From: Vigna angularis
Taxonomy: Eukaryota > Streptophyta > Magnoliopsida > Fabales > Fabaceae
Reading direction: 5' to 3'
NCBI RefSeq assembly: GCF_016808095.1
Contig: NC_068979.1
Coordinates: 18,692,501 to 18,756,500 of the forward strand
DNA: 64,000 nt
The notes under the pieces are model-generated. The model was given only the letters and a program-made list of their open reading frames with translations, had not been told where the DNA came from and searched no databases. Shown in pieces: positions 1-11,352 of the stretch. Numbering within the stretch: the stretch's first letter is position 1; each line of letters begins with the position of its first letter. Position numbers and translations under genes: made by a program.

Positions 1-38
1 GTTAATACAGTTACTGGTATTGAGTATGTGTATTCACA
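1..38 (-). repeat. Start of the 3' LTR of the minus-strand copia, cut by the window edge
   Basis: On the minus strand, pol ends near 80 and is followed by a short purine-rich tract (GGTGGAG, about 42-48) and then TGTGAATACACATAC starting at 38. This is the usual polypurine tract followed by an LTR beginning with TG. The rest of the LTR lies outside the window, so its length is unknown. Confidence 0.55.
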
Positions 39-79
39 ATTCTCCACCTAGATTCAATAAAAGAAAACAAATACAATGA

Positions 80-1228
80 TTAAACAAAACCAATCTTGCA
101 CAAACATTTATGAAACTTTTCCTTTGCAAGCAGTTTAGTTAGCATGTCTGTAGGATTATCTTCAAATGCTATTTTACATATTTGGACATCACCGGATTCC
201 ACAATGTTTCTGACAAAATGCAATTTTACATCAATATGCTTGGTTCTTGAATGATAAATTGAATGGTTGGCCAAATATATTGCACTTTGGCTGTCACAGT
301 GAATTCGGACATACTCTTGATCAATTCCCAATTCCTGAATCATGCCTTTCAACCATAGAGCCTCCTTTACCCCCTTCAACAAGTGCACAATATTCTGCTT
401 CAGTGGTTGAATGAAAGTGCAACGACTGATTGAAGTGTTGATTTCCAACTCACAACAGTTCCATACAAGGTAAACACATACCCAAATAAGGACTTCCTTG
501 TGTCCATGCATCCAGCAAAATCTGAATCAACAAATCCTTCAATAAAACCTCCACCTTGAAAGTTATTTTGAAAGAGTAATCCAGTATCAAGAGACCCCTT
601 TATGTGTCTAAACATCCACTTCAAAGCTTCCCAATGAATTTGTCCAGGATCAGTCATGAATCGGCTAAGAACACCTACTCCATGCGCTAGTTCCGGTCTA
701 GTGCAGACCATGTCATACATGATACTTCCAATTCCATTTGAATACGGAATAGACTCCATCTTCTTCCTCTCATCTTCAGTCTTTGGTCTTTGCTCCTTGG
801 TGAGTTTCAAACGTTGACCAAGAGGGTTGCCAACCGGTTTGGATTGAGATATTCGACACCTTGAAACCACTTTCTTTCTGCATATAATTCTTTTGAGATA
901 AAACAAGTTTCCCTTAAGCTTATCTCTCCTTATATCAATGCCTAAAATTTGTCTAGCTTCATCCAGCTTTGATTTTAACTCTCTGACCATGCACTTGTTA
1001 CAGTTGGCAATGAGAATATTATCCACGTATAGGAGGAGGTACAAGACATCACTTCCTTGGTTCAGAATGCAGACATAACTATCAAAGCTGCACTACTTGA
1101 ATTTCAGCTTCATCAAAAAATCATCAAATTTCTTGTACCATTGCCTTGGACTTTGTTTCAAATTGTATAGCGACTTTTGCAGCAAGCACACCCTTTCATC
1201 TGAAGCAAATCCCTCTAGCTGTTGATAG
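80..1228 (-). pseudogene. copia reverse transcriptase (C-terminal half) and RNase H
   Basis: Minus-strand reading gives the copia RT signature SLYNLKQSPRQWYKKFDDF, then LLLYVDNILIA, where the second aspartate of the usual YVDD catalytic box is Asn. The connection and RNase H regions follow, with DSDFAGCMDTRKS and later HCDSQSAIYLANHS, and the pol C-terminus ends at 80 with ADMLTK-like residues. A frameshift lies near 400-510, where two frames overlap, and a stop lies near 1080. It belongs to the same element as the integrase and gag at 11353-13522. It cannot encode an active enzyme. Confidence 0.9.
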
Positions 1229-1239
1229 GGGGAGCGCAA

Positions 1240-2694
1240 TGTTAGTTAAACCCAATCTCTGTGATATTTGTTTTTGATGATGACAACACATTGTTAATAA
1301 AAACACATGTATGTGTACTGTGTTATATGTGTTCATGCTTACTGTGAAATATGCACATATTGTGTTTGTCACATTTGATTGACATATTGTATTGATTGAT
1401 GCATACTATTGTGTTTATGAAGTGACTATATCTGTGTATGCACAATATATGTTTTGGTGATATAAAAACCACATGCACAAAAGCAAAATATGCATGACTT
1501 AATCGATTACAGTAGTGTAATAATCAATTAAGGTCATGAGACAACTTGAGTTTTAAACTGTGGCAAAACATAGTTTTGAATCGATTACATTACTTGGTGA
1601 ATCGATTAAAACTCTTGTGTTTGCACATATCTTTTTCAAATGTGCTGTGATGAGTTTTTAGAAAGAAAAATTTTCAAAAAAATCTTCTAAGTGTTAAAGC
1701 TTAATCGATTACATAGTTTATGTATTCAATTAAGTCTGTTAAGATTTGAAAACTGACTTATGCTTGTCATAACTGCTATAACGATCATATTTTTAAATGT
1801 GTTTGACTAAGCATTTAATGAGAATCGATTACATTAATTGAACATTCAATTATGTGCTTTGAATGTTGTAAGTCTGTAACATGTTTTTAATGTAACCGAT
1901 TACATTAATGTAGTAATCAATTGATTTGCGTCAGAATTGACAAAAACTATATATTAACGCATTGTTTGATTTTCTGTAGAACAATTGAGAATTACACTGT
2001 CATATCTGATTAATTTTCATTTGAGAGTTTTTACAGATTGATCAAAGGCTCTAAGAATCAAGAGCGAGAATTGGTTTACAGATCTTGAAGCATTCTTGAG
2101 AAGCAAACGTGACTGGACTGAAAAGACTGATGGTTTCTACAAAACTGAATGTGCAATCTGTTTGATCAAGAGAAGAAGACTTACAATCTTTGATTTTTTG
2201 TTCCCTATACATGTGGTGTCAGGAAGAAGAGTGTACTCTTGACTTTAAGAGGGGATATTTCAAAGGGCTTGCTGCGACAGGAACGGGTAGTTCTGTGTTG
2301 GCAGGTTTTGTTGTTCTATATTATATTGAGAGTTTGTGAGGTGTTTACATTTTGAGAGTTGCTCTGTAAAGCCTTAGCTGTAATACTCTGATCATTGTAG
2401 TGAAATCCTCTTCAATCTAAGGTTGATTGGGAGGGTGACTGGAAGTAGGCATTCAGGCCGAACCAATATAAAAACTGAGTTTGATTTTCTTCTCCCTATC
2501 TCTTTACATTCGTGCGTTCATTCTGTTATAGTCTTTACATGCATACTGGTTTCATTGCACACATTGCTTACGACACAAGAAATTTTTCAAGAACCATACC
2601 TTTTACAAAAAAGATTTGAAAAGTGCTAGTTTTTATAAAATACCAATTCACACCCCGTCTTGGTGTTGAGAAACAAAGTCCAACAATTCTAACA
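1240..2694 (+). repeat. Solo LTR of a SIRE-like copia family
   Basis: The segment begins TGTTAG and ends CTAACA, matching ends typical of SIRE-type LTRs. It contains many AATCGATTAC-like motifs and a region after about 2400 resembling the R/U5 part of the LTR at 2936. A GGGGGAG tract directly precedes it, as in a polypurine tract. The flanks are minus-strand copia RT on both sides, but about 100 codons of RT are missing across the insertion and I find no 5-bp target duplication. It therefore probably formed with an accompanying deletion. Confidence 0.75.
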
Positions 2695-2697
2695 ACT

Positions 2698-2930
2698 GCT
2701 ATCATGGGCCTCCTTGAAACTTCTTGGTTCATCAGTGCTTTCAAGGTCTTTAGCAACATTTAAGGCATAGCAAATTAGATCAACCTTTCCAAACTGTTTG
2801 GTTAGCTTAAAGATTCTTCTTTCCCTATCACCAACAAGATGATAGTTCCTTAATTTAGTATAAACTCTTCTTGAGTGACTGACATCAATAGATATTCCAT
2901 CTTAATCATCATCAAGACCTGTGATTGCCT
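2698..2930 (-). pseudogene. copia pol linker and N-terminal RT fragment
   Basis: On the minus strand this reads through NYHLVGDRERRIFKL and then STDEPRSFKEAHDS. These are the linker before copia reverse transcriptase (the RDRERR-type motif) and the EPxSFKEA start of the RVT_2 domain. One in-frame stop precedes it. Upstream coding resumes at 11353 beyond the SIRE insertion; downstream RT resumes at 1228 beyond the solo LTR. Confidence 0.8.
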
Positions 2931-2935
2931 CTCTT

Positions 2936-3996
2936 TGTTAGCAAAATGATGAAGATGAAGTTTTGATGATGTCCAAATCAAGTCAAGATAAATAAAGATT
3001 CAGAAGATCCTTTAAAGACTTGTATTGTTATAGAAAGCTTTTGTAATAATTGTAATTTAATGTTTAGGACTTAGGTTCTTAGTGGTTTTAATTTTATGTA
3101 CTTTCACATTTCAAATTTGATGTTCAGAGTAAAAAATGCAATGTATTAATTGATTAAACCTAGTGTTAATCGATTAATCCTGGTAAGTGTTGAAAACTCA
3201 AAACTGCTTCTGTAATAATCAATTAAAGTAGCTTTTAATCGACTAACTAATTGATTAACAAATGGATTAATCGATTAAAGGTGACCGTTGGAGTTTTCTA
3301 GTAGTTGAACTAGTCGTTGTACTCATTTTAATCGATTAACAAGTATTTTAATCGATTAAAGCGTTAAATGGCTGGAAACGAAGAACGGGAGAGTCTTTGA
3401 TTGAGTCTATAAATAGGCTCTCATTTTCCTTCAACAACAACTCTTCCCTTGTGCTCTAGAACTCAAAAACTCTTGAGAATTTTGTGATCTTGTTCAGCTA
3501 AAGAAACTCTTGTCTATGGAGCTGTTGAAGTGCTACTATGATGACAGAGGAATAACTAGTTCATCCTTGGTCTGTCTGAGCAAGTGTCCGGAAGAGAAAA
3601 TCATTCTTTGTGAAGTATTCGGAGGAAGTTTTTCATCCTTTGTGAAGATTCAAAGGAGGTGCAGGTTCATCTCTTGTGGTATCAAGAGAGGTGGTTTCAA
3701 AAATTTTACAAATTGTTTCTTTGTGATTGTAATTTGTAATTGTTTTGTGAGTAGTGAACTGTTTATCTTGATTTGAGATAAGCGACTGGATGTAGGATTG
3801 GTAAGATCCGAACCAAGATAAAATCATCTGTGCAAATTTCTCTCAACCTTACTCTCTTTACTTTATCATTATTATCTGCTTAGTAAGTTAAATTGAGAAG
3901 AAATTTTAAAAGGCACACATTCGTACTAAAAACCAATTCACCCCCCTTTTGGGTTTGTTATTCAATGCTAACCATTCCACTGCAGCCACTTTGAGA
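2936..3996 (+). repeat. 5' LTR of the SIRE-type element
   Basis: It begins TGTTAGC and ends just before the primer site, in line with the 3' LTR end at 11347. It contains repeated AATCGATTA motifs (3150-3360) and TATAAATAGG near 3410, a likely TATA box, followed by a conserved transcribed region. It is about 300 bp longer than the 3' LTR. Confidence 0.93.
3404..3420 (+). promoter_or_regulatory. Probable TATA box of the 5' LTR
   Basis: The sequence TCTATAAATAGGCTC lies at about 3404-3418. The same block occurs in the 3' LTR near 10758. The position in the LTR fits the U3/R boundary. Confidence 0.6.
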
Positions 3997-3998
3997 AT

Positions 3999-4010
3999 TG
4001 GGATTAAAGC
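3999..4010 (+). other. Degenerate primer-binding site
   Basis: TGGGATTAAAGC follows the 5' LTR and matches the copia initiator-Met primer site TGGTATCAGAGC at 9 of 12 positions. The truncated relative at 21337-21348 has the perfect form. Confidence 0.7.
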
Positions 4011-4030
4011 TTGATTTGATAGTTATTCAA

Positions 4031-5636
4031 ATGGCAGGATCATATCAAACTTTTGTAGAGGGTGCTTCTATCAATAGACCACCCCTATTCACAGGTGAGA
4101 ATTATGCATCCTAGAAGGTTAGAATGCAAATATTTATTGAGTCTATTGATGTTGATATTTGGGAAGCTATTGCATTTGTCCTTTTTGTTCCTAATAACAA
4201 TATGCAGGAACCAAAGTCCCGTGTTTAGTGGACTGTTGAAGATAAGAAAAGATTCCAAAACGATGTAAAAGCTCGTAATATCATTTCATCTGCTTTAATT
4301 GTTAACGAGTTTTACAGGATTTCTGTTTGTAAGACTGCACAAGAAATGTGGGAAGTGCTGAGAGTAACTCGCGAAGGTACAAATGATGTAAAGACAACGA
4401 GAAAGAATACCGTGATCCAGGAATACAAAATGTTCAGATGAAGCAAGGAGAAACAATATCAGACGTTCAGAAATGCTTCATCAACATCATAAACCATCTC
4501 ATTGGACTAGGTAAGTCTTTAGAAAATGATGAGCTTAAGATAAAAATTTTGAAATCTTTAGACAGGTCGTGGCAACCGAAAGTGACTACAATTTCTGAGT
4601 CACAAAATCTCAACACAATGACTATGACAACATTATTTGGAAAAATGAGAGAGCATGAACTTGACCTCGGAAGACTAGATGAAGACGAAGAAAAAACTAA
4701 GAAAAAGACTCTAGCCTTCAAATCTAAGGTAGAAAGGAGCAAAAGAAAAATAGAAGATGAAGACTCAGATGATGAAAAAAGTTTGAGTCTCGTAATCAAA
4801 AGGCTCAACAGGTTCATGAAGTCAAAAGGCAAAGGAAGATTTATATATGAAAAGAGAGAAAACCAAGGATCTTCCTCAAACTACAGATGCTACGGTTGTG
4901 GAGAAAAGGGCACTTAAAAGCTAATTGCCCAAATCAAAAGAAGGGTGAAGAAAAGAAAGAAAACAAAACCTTCAAGAAAAAGAAAGCTTACATCGCATGA
5001 GACGATGACAATGAAACAATTTCTTATTTGAGCGATTCTGATGAAGAAGCAAACATATGCTTGATGGAGGATGACGACATTGGAAGCCAAGTAAGTACAT
5101 CTAGCTATTCTGATAATTATAGTCAATATAATGAAGATGAATTGCATGAAACTTATGCTGCTTTAATAATAGAATCTGAAAAATTAGATAACGCTCATAA
5201 GAAATTGAAAAAGGATTTCAAAGAACTAAAATTCAATTTTTAAAATATTCTTGAAGAAAACAAAAATTTAAAATAAAATTTTGAAAACATTTTTTAGAAA
5301 AATAAAAATTTTAAATCAGATTTTGAAAATATTTTTGAAGAAAATAAAAATATGAAAAATAAAATTTTATTTTATGAAAAAGGTAAATATATTAGTAGTA
5401 ATGAATGTGCATCTTGTTTGAATAATAAGAAACTACTAGATAACACAACCTTAGGAGAATGTAGTAAAAATAATGAAAACAAGGTTGTTAAAAATAAGTA
5501 TGTTCCTAAATTTAAAAATAAACATAATAATAGAACCCGTAGAATGTGGGTAGAAAAAGTAACAACTTATTGGAACACAAATGTTGTATCATGCTTTTAT
5601 TTTATGAAAAAAGGGTCATACTTCAAACAAATGTAA
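4031..5636 (+). pseudogene. SIRE gag polyprotein remnant
   Basis: The start MAGSYQTFVEGASINRP is typical of SIRE gag. The UBN2-type gag core follows, and then a zinc knuckle of the C-X2-C-X4-H-X4-C type at about 4885-4930. A lysine-, asparagine- and glutamate-rich tail runs to about 5636. In-frame stops lie at 4112-4114 and 4226-4228. One frameshift lies near 4436, and a second falls inside the zinc knuckle near 4914. More stops occur in the tail. It would encode the nucleocapsid-like protein that packages element RNA. Confidence 0.88.
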
Positions 5637-5791
5637 AATTAAGCATTATGGTGTTTCAAGTGGTAGATATGTTTGATTTGTTAAATAATTTCAAATCTCT
5701 AAAATCTAACCCAAAGGACCCATACAAAGTAGTTGGTTCCCTAAAGAGTTTGTTTTTTATTTTTTTATTTTGTAGGAATTATCAAAACTAA

Positions 5792-8774
5792 GGAAGTTAT
5801 TGTGGTGTCTTGATAGTGGATGTTCAAGACACATGACCGGAGACAAAAAGAAATTTACAAACTTCCAGAAAAAGGAGCAAGGCTTTGTCACCTATGGTGA
5901 CAACAACAAAGAAAAAATCCTTGGAAAATGAGATATTGAAAGTGAAGATACCTTGATGATCAAAGATGTGCTATATGTGGAAGGATTACGGCACAATTTA
6001 ATTAGCATTAGTCAACTTTGCCACAAAGGACTTAAGGTAACCTTTGAACAAAATTCTTGCACTATTTATAAAAATGATTCTTCTGAAATTGCTTTAAAAG
6101 GAATTAGGCTTAACAATATTTATTTGATTTTATAAAATGCATCAAATATAAATATTTCATGTTTATTCATAAAAGAAGAAAATTCATGGTTGTGACATAA
6201 AAGAGTTGCTCATATTCATATGCAACAATTGAATAAACTCATTTCTAAAGACTTGGTAATTAGTCTACCAAAACTAAAATTTGTAAAAGATAAATTGTGT
6301 GATGCATGTCAAAAGGGTAAACAAGTGAAATCATCTTTTCATTCGAAAAATGTTGTTTCTAGTTTAAAACCCTTGAAACTTTTGCACATGGATTTATTTG
6401 GTCCTTCTAGGATAAAAAGTTTTGGACGAAATTATTATTCTTTAGTTATTGTTGATGATTATTCAAGATATACTTGGAATTTCTTTCTTACTCTTAAAAG
6501 TGAAGCTTTCAAAGAATTTAAAAAATTTGCTAATTTAGTTTAAAATGAAAAGGATTTGAAAATTAAAGCCATTAGAAGTGACCATGGAGATGAATTTCAA
6601 AATGAATTGTTTGAAACTTTTTGTGAAGAACATGACATTTCTCATAATTTTTCTACACCTAGAACTTCTCAACAAAAAGAAGTTGTAGAAGGAAAGAATA
6701 GAACCTTAGAGGAACTTGCTAGAACTATGTTAAATGAATATAATGTTCCTAAACAATTTTGGGCTGATGCTGTGAGTACTACATGTTATGTATTAAGTAT
6801 AATGCTTATTAGGCCAATTTTGAAACGTACTCCTTATGAAATTTTTAAGAATAGAAAACCAAATGTTTCACATTTAAAAAATTTTGGATACAAATGTTGG
6901 CTTAAATAATGGAAAACAAAATTTAGGAAAATTTGATTCCAAAGCCGATGAAGGTATTTTTCTTGGATATTCTATAGCCAGTAAAGCTTATAGGGTATTT
7001 AATCGAAAAACTTTTGTAATAGAAGAATCTGTGCACGTTGTCTTTAATGAAATTATGGACCTTGAGACAAAACCTCTTGAGTCAGAGGAATTAGATGCAA
7101 GTAATGATGCAGACTTGAAGAAGACAACAAATGAAGCAAAGAATGATGACAATCCTCAAGATGAAGATATAAATAAAATGTGGCAACAACCTAGAAGGAT
7201 TATCATTGGACAACATTATTGGAGACATATCTAAAGGGGTAACACTTGAAGAAATATAGTTCATTATTGCATGAATGTTGCTTTTATTTCACAGATAGAA
7301 CCGAAAAATATTAGGGAAGCTCTTCAAGATGAAAAATGGTGTATAGCAATGCAAGAAGAACTCAACCAGTTTGAAAGAAATCAAATTTGGGAAATGATTC
7401 CTAGGGAAGACACTCATCAAGTAATTGGAACCAAATGGGTGTTCAGAAACAAACTGGATGAAGATGGAAACATCACCAAGAATAAAGTTAGGCTTGTAGC
7501 ACAAGGATATAGTCAAGAAGAAGGTATAGATTATGATGAGACATATCCTCCAGTTGCTAAGTTAGAGGCAATATGCCTACTTCTTGCTTACGCATCTATA
7601 ATGAAATTTAAGTTATTTCAGATGGATGTTAAAAGTGCTTTTCTAAATGGTTTTATAAAAGAATATGTGTATGTTGAACAACCACCAAGTTTTGAAGATT
7701 TTAAACTTCCTAATCACATCTATAAATTGAAGAAAGCACTATATGGTTTAAAACAAGCACCTAGATCTTGGTATGAAAGGCTTAGCAATTTTCTTTTAGA
7801 AAATGATTTTAATAAAGGAAAAGTTGATGATATACGTTGATGATATTATTTTTGGATCATCTAATAAATCTCTTTGTGAGAATTTTGCTAAGACTATGCA
7901 GGGTGAATTTGAAATGTCGATGATGGGAGAATTAACATTCTTCCTCGGTCTTCAAATTAAGCAAATGGAGGAAGGTACGTTCATTTATCAAACTAAGTAC
8001 TATAGAGAAATTCTTAACAAGTTTGAAATGGACAACGCAAAGGAAGCATCTACTCCCATGGGAGCCTCATGCTATTTAGATAAAGATGAATCAAGTAAAG
8101 ACGTAAATCAAACTAAATATAGAGGCATGATAGGTTCTTTATTATACCTGGCTGCTAGTAGACCGGACATTATGCAGAGTGTTTGTGTGTGTGCTAGGTA
8201 TTAATCCAGCCCTAGAGAATCTCACCTTAGTGTAGTTAAGCGTATATTGAAATATCTTAAGGGAACTACATCCTTTGGTTTGTGTATCCTTTAGGAACGA
8301 AACCTAGTCTTGTAGGTTTTTCAGATGCAGATTATGGAGGTTGTAAGATAGATAGAAAAAGCACTAGTGGAACATGTCATCTTCTAGGTAGTTCCTTAGT
8401 TTCCTGGCACTCTAAGATACAAGTCTGTGTAGCCTTATCAACCACTAAGGTCGAGCATATTGTTGCTGGAAATTGTTGTGCACAAATTTATGGATGAAAC
8501 AGAATTAAAAGATTATGATATTCACTTAGATCATATACCACTTAAGTGCAATAATACAAGTGCAATTAATCTTACAAAGAATCTCATAATTCACTATAGA
8601 ACCAAGCATATAAAGATTAGGCATCATTTCCTTGGAGATCATGTGTAGAAAGGAGTTTGTGAGATAGAGTATATTGACACAAAGCGCCAACTAGCTGATA
8701 TTTTCACCAAAGCATTGTCTAAGGATAGATTTTATGAGCCTAAGAGGGAATTAGGAATCTTAGAAATTTCTTAG
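5792..8774 (+). pseudogene. SIRE pol: protease, integrase, RT, RNase H
   Basis: Domains appear in copia order. The aspartic protease motif CLDSGCSRHMTG lies near 5808 and the GAG-pre-integrase segment near 6210-6330. The integrase core is near 6390-6720, with MDLFGPSRI and IRSDHGDEFQ. RT spans 7300-7850, with KWVFRNKLDEDG and MDVKSAFLNG. The YVDDIIFGSS catalytic box is at about 7830 and RNase H is near 8320-8730. Stops lie near 5930, 6133, 6541 and 6907, with several frame changes. A short stretch is missing just before the YVDD box at about 7815. None of the enzymes is intact. Confidence 0.92.
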
Positions 8775-9174
8775 AAGTAATTTTCTTGAAAATTTTCGTG
8801 TTTTTTCATTTTTTAGCATATTTAATCGATGTGTTAATCCATTAAAAGCGTTGCTCCTAATGAGCTGCATATTCCCTTTTGGAATAATCGATTAATTCAA
8901 GTTTTAATCGATTAAGTAATCGATTAATTGAAATTTTAATCGATTAAAAGCGCTCCAGAACGTTGGTTTTCAAAATCTAGGCGTTGACAACGTCTCTAAA
9001 CAACTATAAACGACCATTTCTTTTATTCTTTGATCGTTTGGGAAGCTTTTCTTACCTTATTTATACCTCATTCTTGCTTCCATACATTACTTTGTTATCC
9101 CCAACTCATTTGTGCTTGCTTTCTTCACTTATCCTCAAATAAAATTCTGTTGAAATCTTCACTCACTATCACCA
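8775..9174 (+). other. Spacer between pol and the env-like ORF
   Basis: It is non-coding and contains several AATCGATTAA motifs at about 8820-8950, of the kind found in the LTRs of this element. A CT-rich leader leads into the ATG at 9175. I see no ORF of note. Confidence 0.6.
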
Positions 9175-10248
9175 ATGGCTGAATCATCTAGAAGAAGAAG
9201 AAGAAGCATGGCTTCTAAAAGCAACCTTCCTCAACGTGAAGCTAATATTAAGAGGTGGATTTTCGATGTGCAAGAACAACAAGAATTCTTGCAGTTTTGG
9301 AAGGAGAGGAAAGTTCGTAAGCAAAAGTTCGTTGATCTTCAATGATTCACCTCTTATGGTTTTAGCTTTCCTCAACTTATTATTGAACAAGGAGTTCAAT
9401 ATCTGATGGAACGTCGAGGAAGCTATTATCCCGATCTTATCCGGGTTTTCCACACAAGGGTCAAGGGGGTCGACATTGTCCTTGACAACGACATATGGAC
9501 AAATGTAGCTAAACTTCCACTTTTGGAAAATTCATAGCCTATACCAAGTGATTTTGCTCCATTTAACAAAATCAAGGTATATTGTTAGTTTTTTAGGAAT
9601 CCCCAACAGCACCGGAATAATCGACTCTTTCTTGTTGGTGGCCTGAAGATGGAAGAGCATCTTCTACATTATCTTCTTGTGTGGCTTTTGTGTGCAAGGG
9701 GATCCAATCATGCGCAATGCTTTGAAGTTGATCTCATGATCATGTATGGAATACTTCAAAGTATTCCTATTAATTGACCTCATCTTATACAGAGCATCAT
9801 GTACAAGGCAAAGCGGTTGGATTCTGCTCCACTCCCTTATCCGCTTTTGGTCTCCCGCATCTCCGAATACAAAGGTGTAGATGTTTCCAATGAACGTGCT
9901 AAGCTTGTCCTCCCAAATCACAAAATTGGAGATAACTCACTAAGACAAATGGGCTTCATCAATCAAGGAAATTTATATGTTCATTATGATGATGTTGGTG
10001 CTCAAGTAGATGAAGATGAAGAAGATACACAAATGTCTGGCCCAACCAATGTTGCGGTACCATTTCATGTGCATGAAGAGTTTAGTCTAGAAAGCTTATC
10101 TAGACAAATGTCTGAGATGACAATATTGCAAAATGAGATGATGAACTTTGAAAATGCTCGCCATGAAGAAATTTGTACTCATCTCAAGAACATTGATGAG
10201 AGGATCTCTAGTTTAGAAAAACATTTTCAAGATAGTGATGAGTTTTAG
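9175..10248 (+). pseudogene. SIRE extra ORF (env-like / putative plant transposon protein)
   Basis: One open frame of 358 codons is broken only by four stops (9343-9345, 9535-9537, 9586-9588, 9775-9777). I detect no indel. The N-terminus is arginine- and serine-rich (MAESSRRRRRS). A YYPDLIRVFHTRV motif in the middle is characteristic of the Pfam 'putative plant transposon protein' group, and an acidic stretch and a C-terminal heptad-like region (about 10090-10240) suggest a coiled coil. SIRE1 of soybean has an env-like ORF in this position. No signal peptide or clear membrane span is visible, so an envelope role is unproven. A relative occurs at 35712-36858 on the other strand. Confidence 0.8.
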
Positions 10249-10589
10249 GTTCTCTTGTCTTAAGATGCTTTCTGATTAAAATTGTATGCTTTGAATTTTG
10301 TGTGTTTAAATGTTTGTTGAAAATAAATAAAATGTATTATGTTTGTTTAAATCTTATGCATACATGATTTTTCTTAAGGGGAGTATAATTTTAGGGGGAG
10401 ATATTTTAACACAACTTTTTAATTATGATAAAAAAGGGGAAGAAAATGTTTATAAATTATTTAAAGCTTATAATTTATCTGTGCTTATTCACTAATGCTC
10501 TTTTCTTCCATAAGTCGTGTTTTTATCCAGATTATTACTAAAAGCTTTAAATCAAAGGAGTTTTTGATCATCATAAAAAAGGGGGAGAA
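10249..10589 (+). other. 3' untranslated region and polypurine tract
   Basis: This is an AT-rich non-coding stretch with two purine tracts: an internal AGGGGGAG near 10393 and the terminal GGGGGAGAA (10581-10589) directly before the 3' LTR. The terminal tract is the expected plus-strand primer. The upstream copy may be a second, central-type tract. Confidence 0.75.
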
Positions 10590-11347
10590 TGTTAGCAAAA
10601 TTGATGAAGATGAAGTTTTGATACTCAACAAGTGGATTAATCTATTAAAGGTTATCGTTGGAGTTTTCTAGCTGTTGAACTAGCCGTTGTACTCATTTTA
10701 ATCGATTAAAAGCGTTAAATGGATGGAAACAAAGAACGAAAGAGTCTTTGATTGAGTCTATAAATAGGCTCTCATTTTCCTTCAACAACAACTCTTCCCT
10801 TGTGCTCTAAAACTCAAAAACTCTTGAGAATTGTGTGATCTTGTTCAGCTAAAGAAACTCTTGTCTCTGGAGCTATTGAAGTGCTACTGCGGTGACAGAG
10901 GAATAACTGGTTCATCCTTGGTGCGTCTGAGGAAGTGTTCGAAAGAGAAACTCATCCTTCGTGAAGTATTCGGAGGAAGTGTTTTATCCTTTGTGAAGAT
11001 TCAAAGGAGGTGCAGAATCATCTCTTGTGGTATCAAGAGAGGTGGTTTCTAAACTTTTACAAATTGTTTCTTTGTGATTGTAATTTGTAATTGTTTTGTG
11101 AGTAGTGAACTGTTTATCTTGATTTGAGATAAGTGACTGGATGTAGGATTGGTAAGATCCGAACCAGAATAAAATCATCTGTGCAAATTTCTCTCAACCT
11201 TACTCTTTTTACTTTATCATTATTATCTGCTTAGTAAGTTAAATTGAGAAGAAATTTTAAAAGGCACACGCTCGTATTAAAAACCAATTCATCCCCCCTC
11301 TTGATTTGTTATTCCACGCTAATCATTCCGCTGCAGCCGCTTTGACA
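10590..11347 (+). repeat. 3' LTR of the SIRE-type element
   Basis: It aligns with 2936-3996 but lacks about 290 bp near its start (after GAAGTTTTGAT) and one AATCGATTA repeat. It ends TTTGACA before the CTCTT target duplication. The remainder is closely similar to the 5' LTR. Confidence 0.93.
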
Positions 11348-11352
11348 CTCTT

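Larger units (their letters stand above)
2936..11347 (+). mobile_element. Complete but defective SIRE/Maximus-type copia element
   Basis: Two LTRs starting TGTTAGCAAAATGATG (5') and TGTTAGCAAAATTGATG (3') flank a primer site, gag, protease, integrase, RT, RNase H, an extra env-like ORF and a GGGGGAG polypurine tract. The 5-bp sequence CTCTT is found at both 2931-2935 and 11348-11352 and is the target duplication. Total length is 8412 bp. Every ORF carries stops or frameshifts, so this copy is not autonomous. It is inserted in the minus-strand copia. Confidence 0.95.

Noticed and set aside
2695..2710. Primer-site-like CTGCTATCATGGGC after the solo LTR at 1240
   Set aside because: It matches the primer site poorly, and the same bases read as copia RT (KEAHDS) on the minus strand, so it is host sequence.
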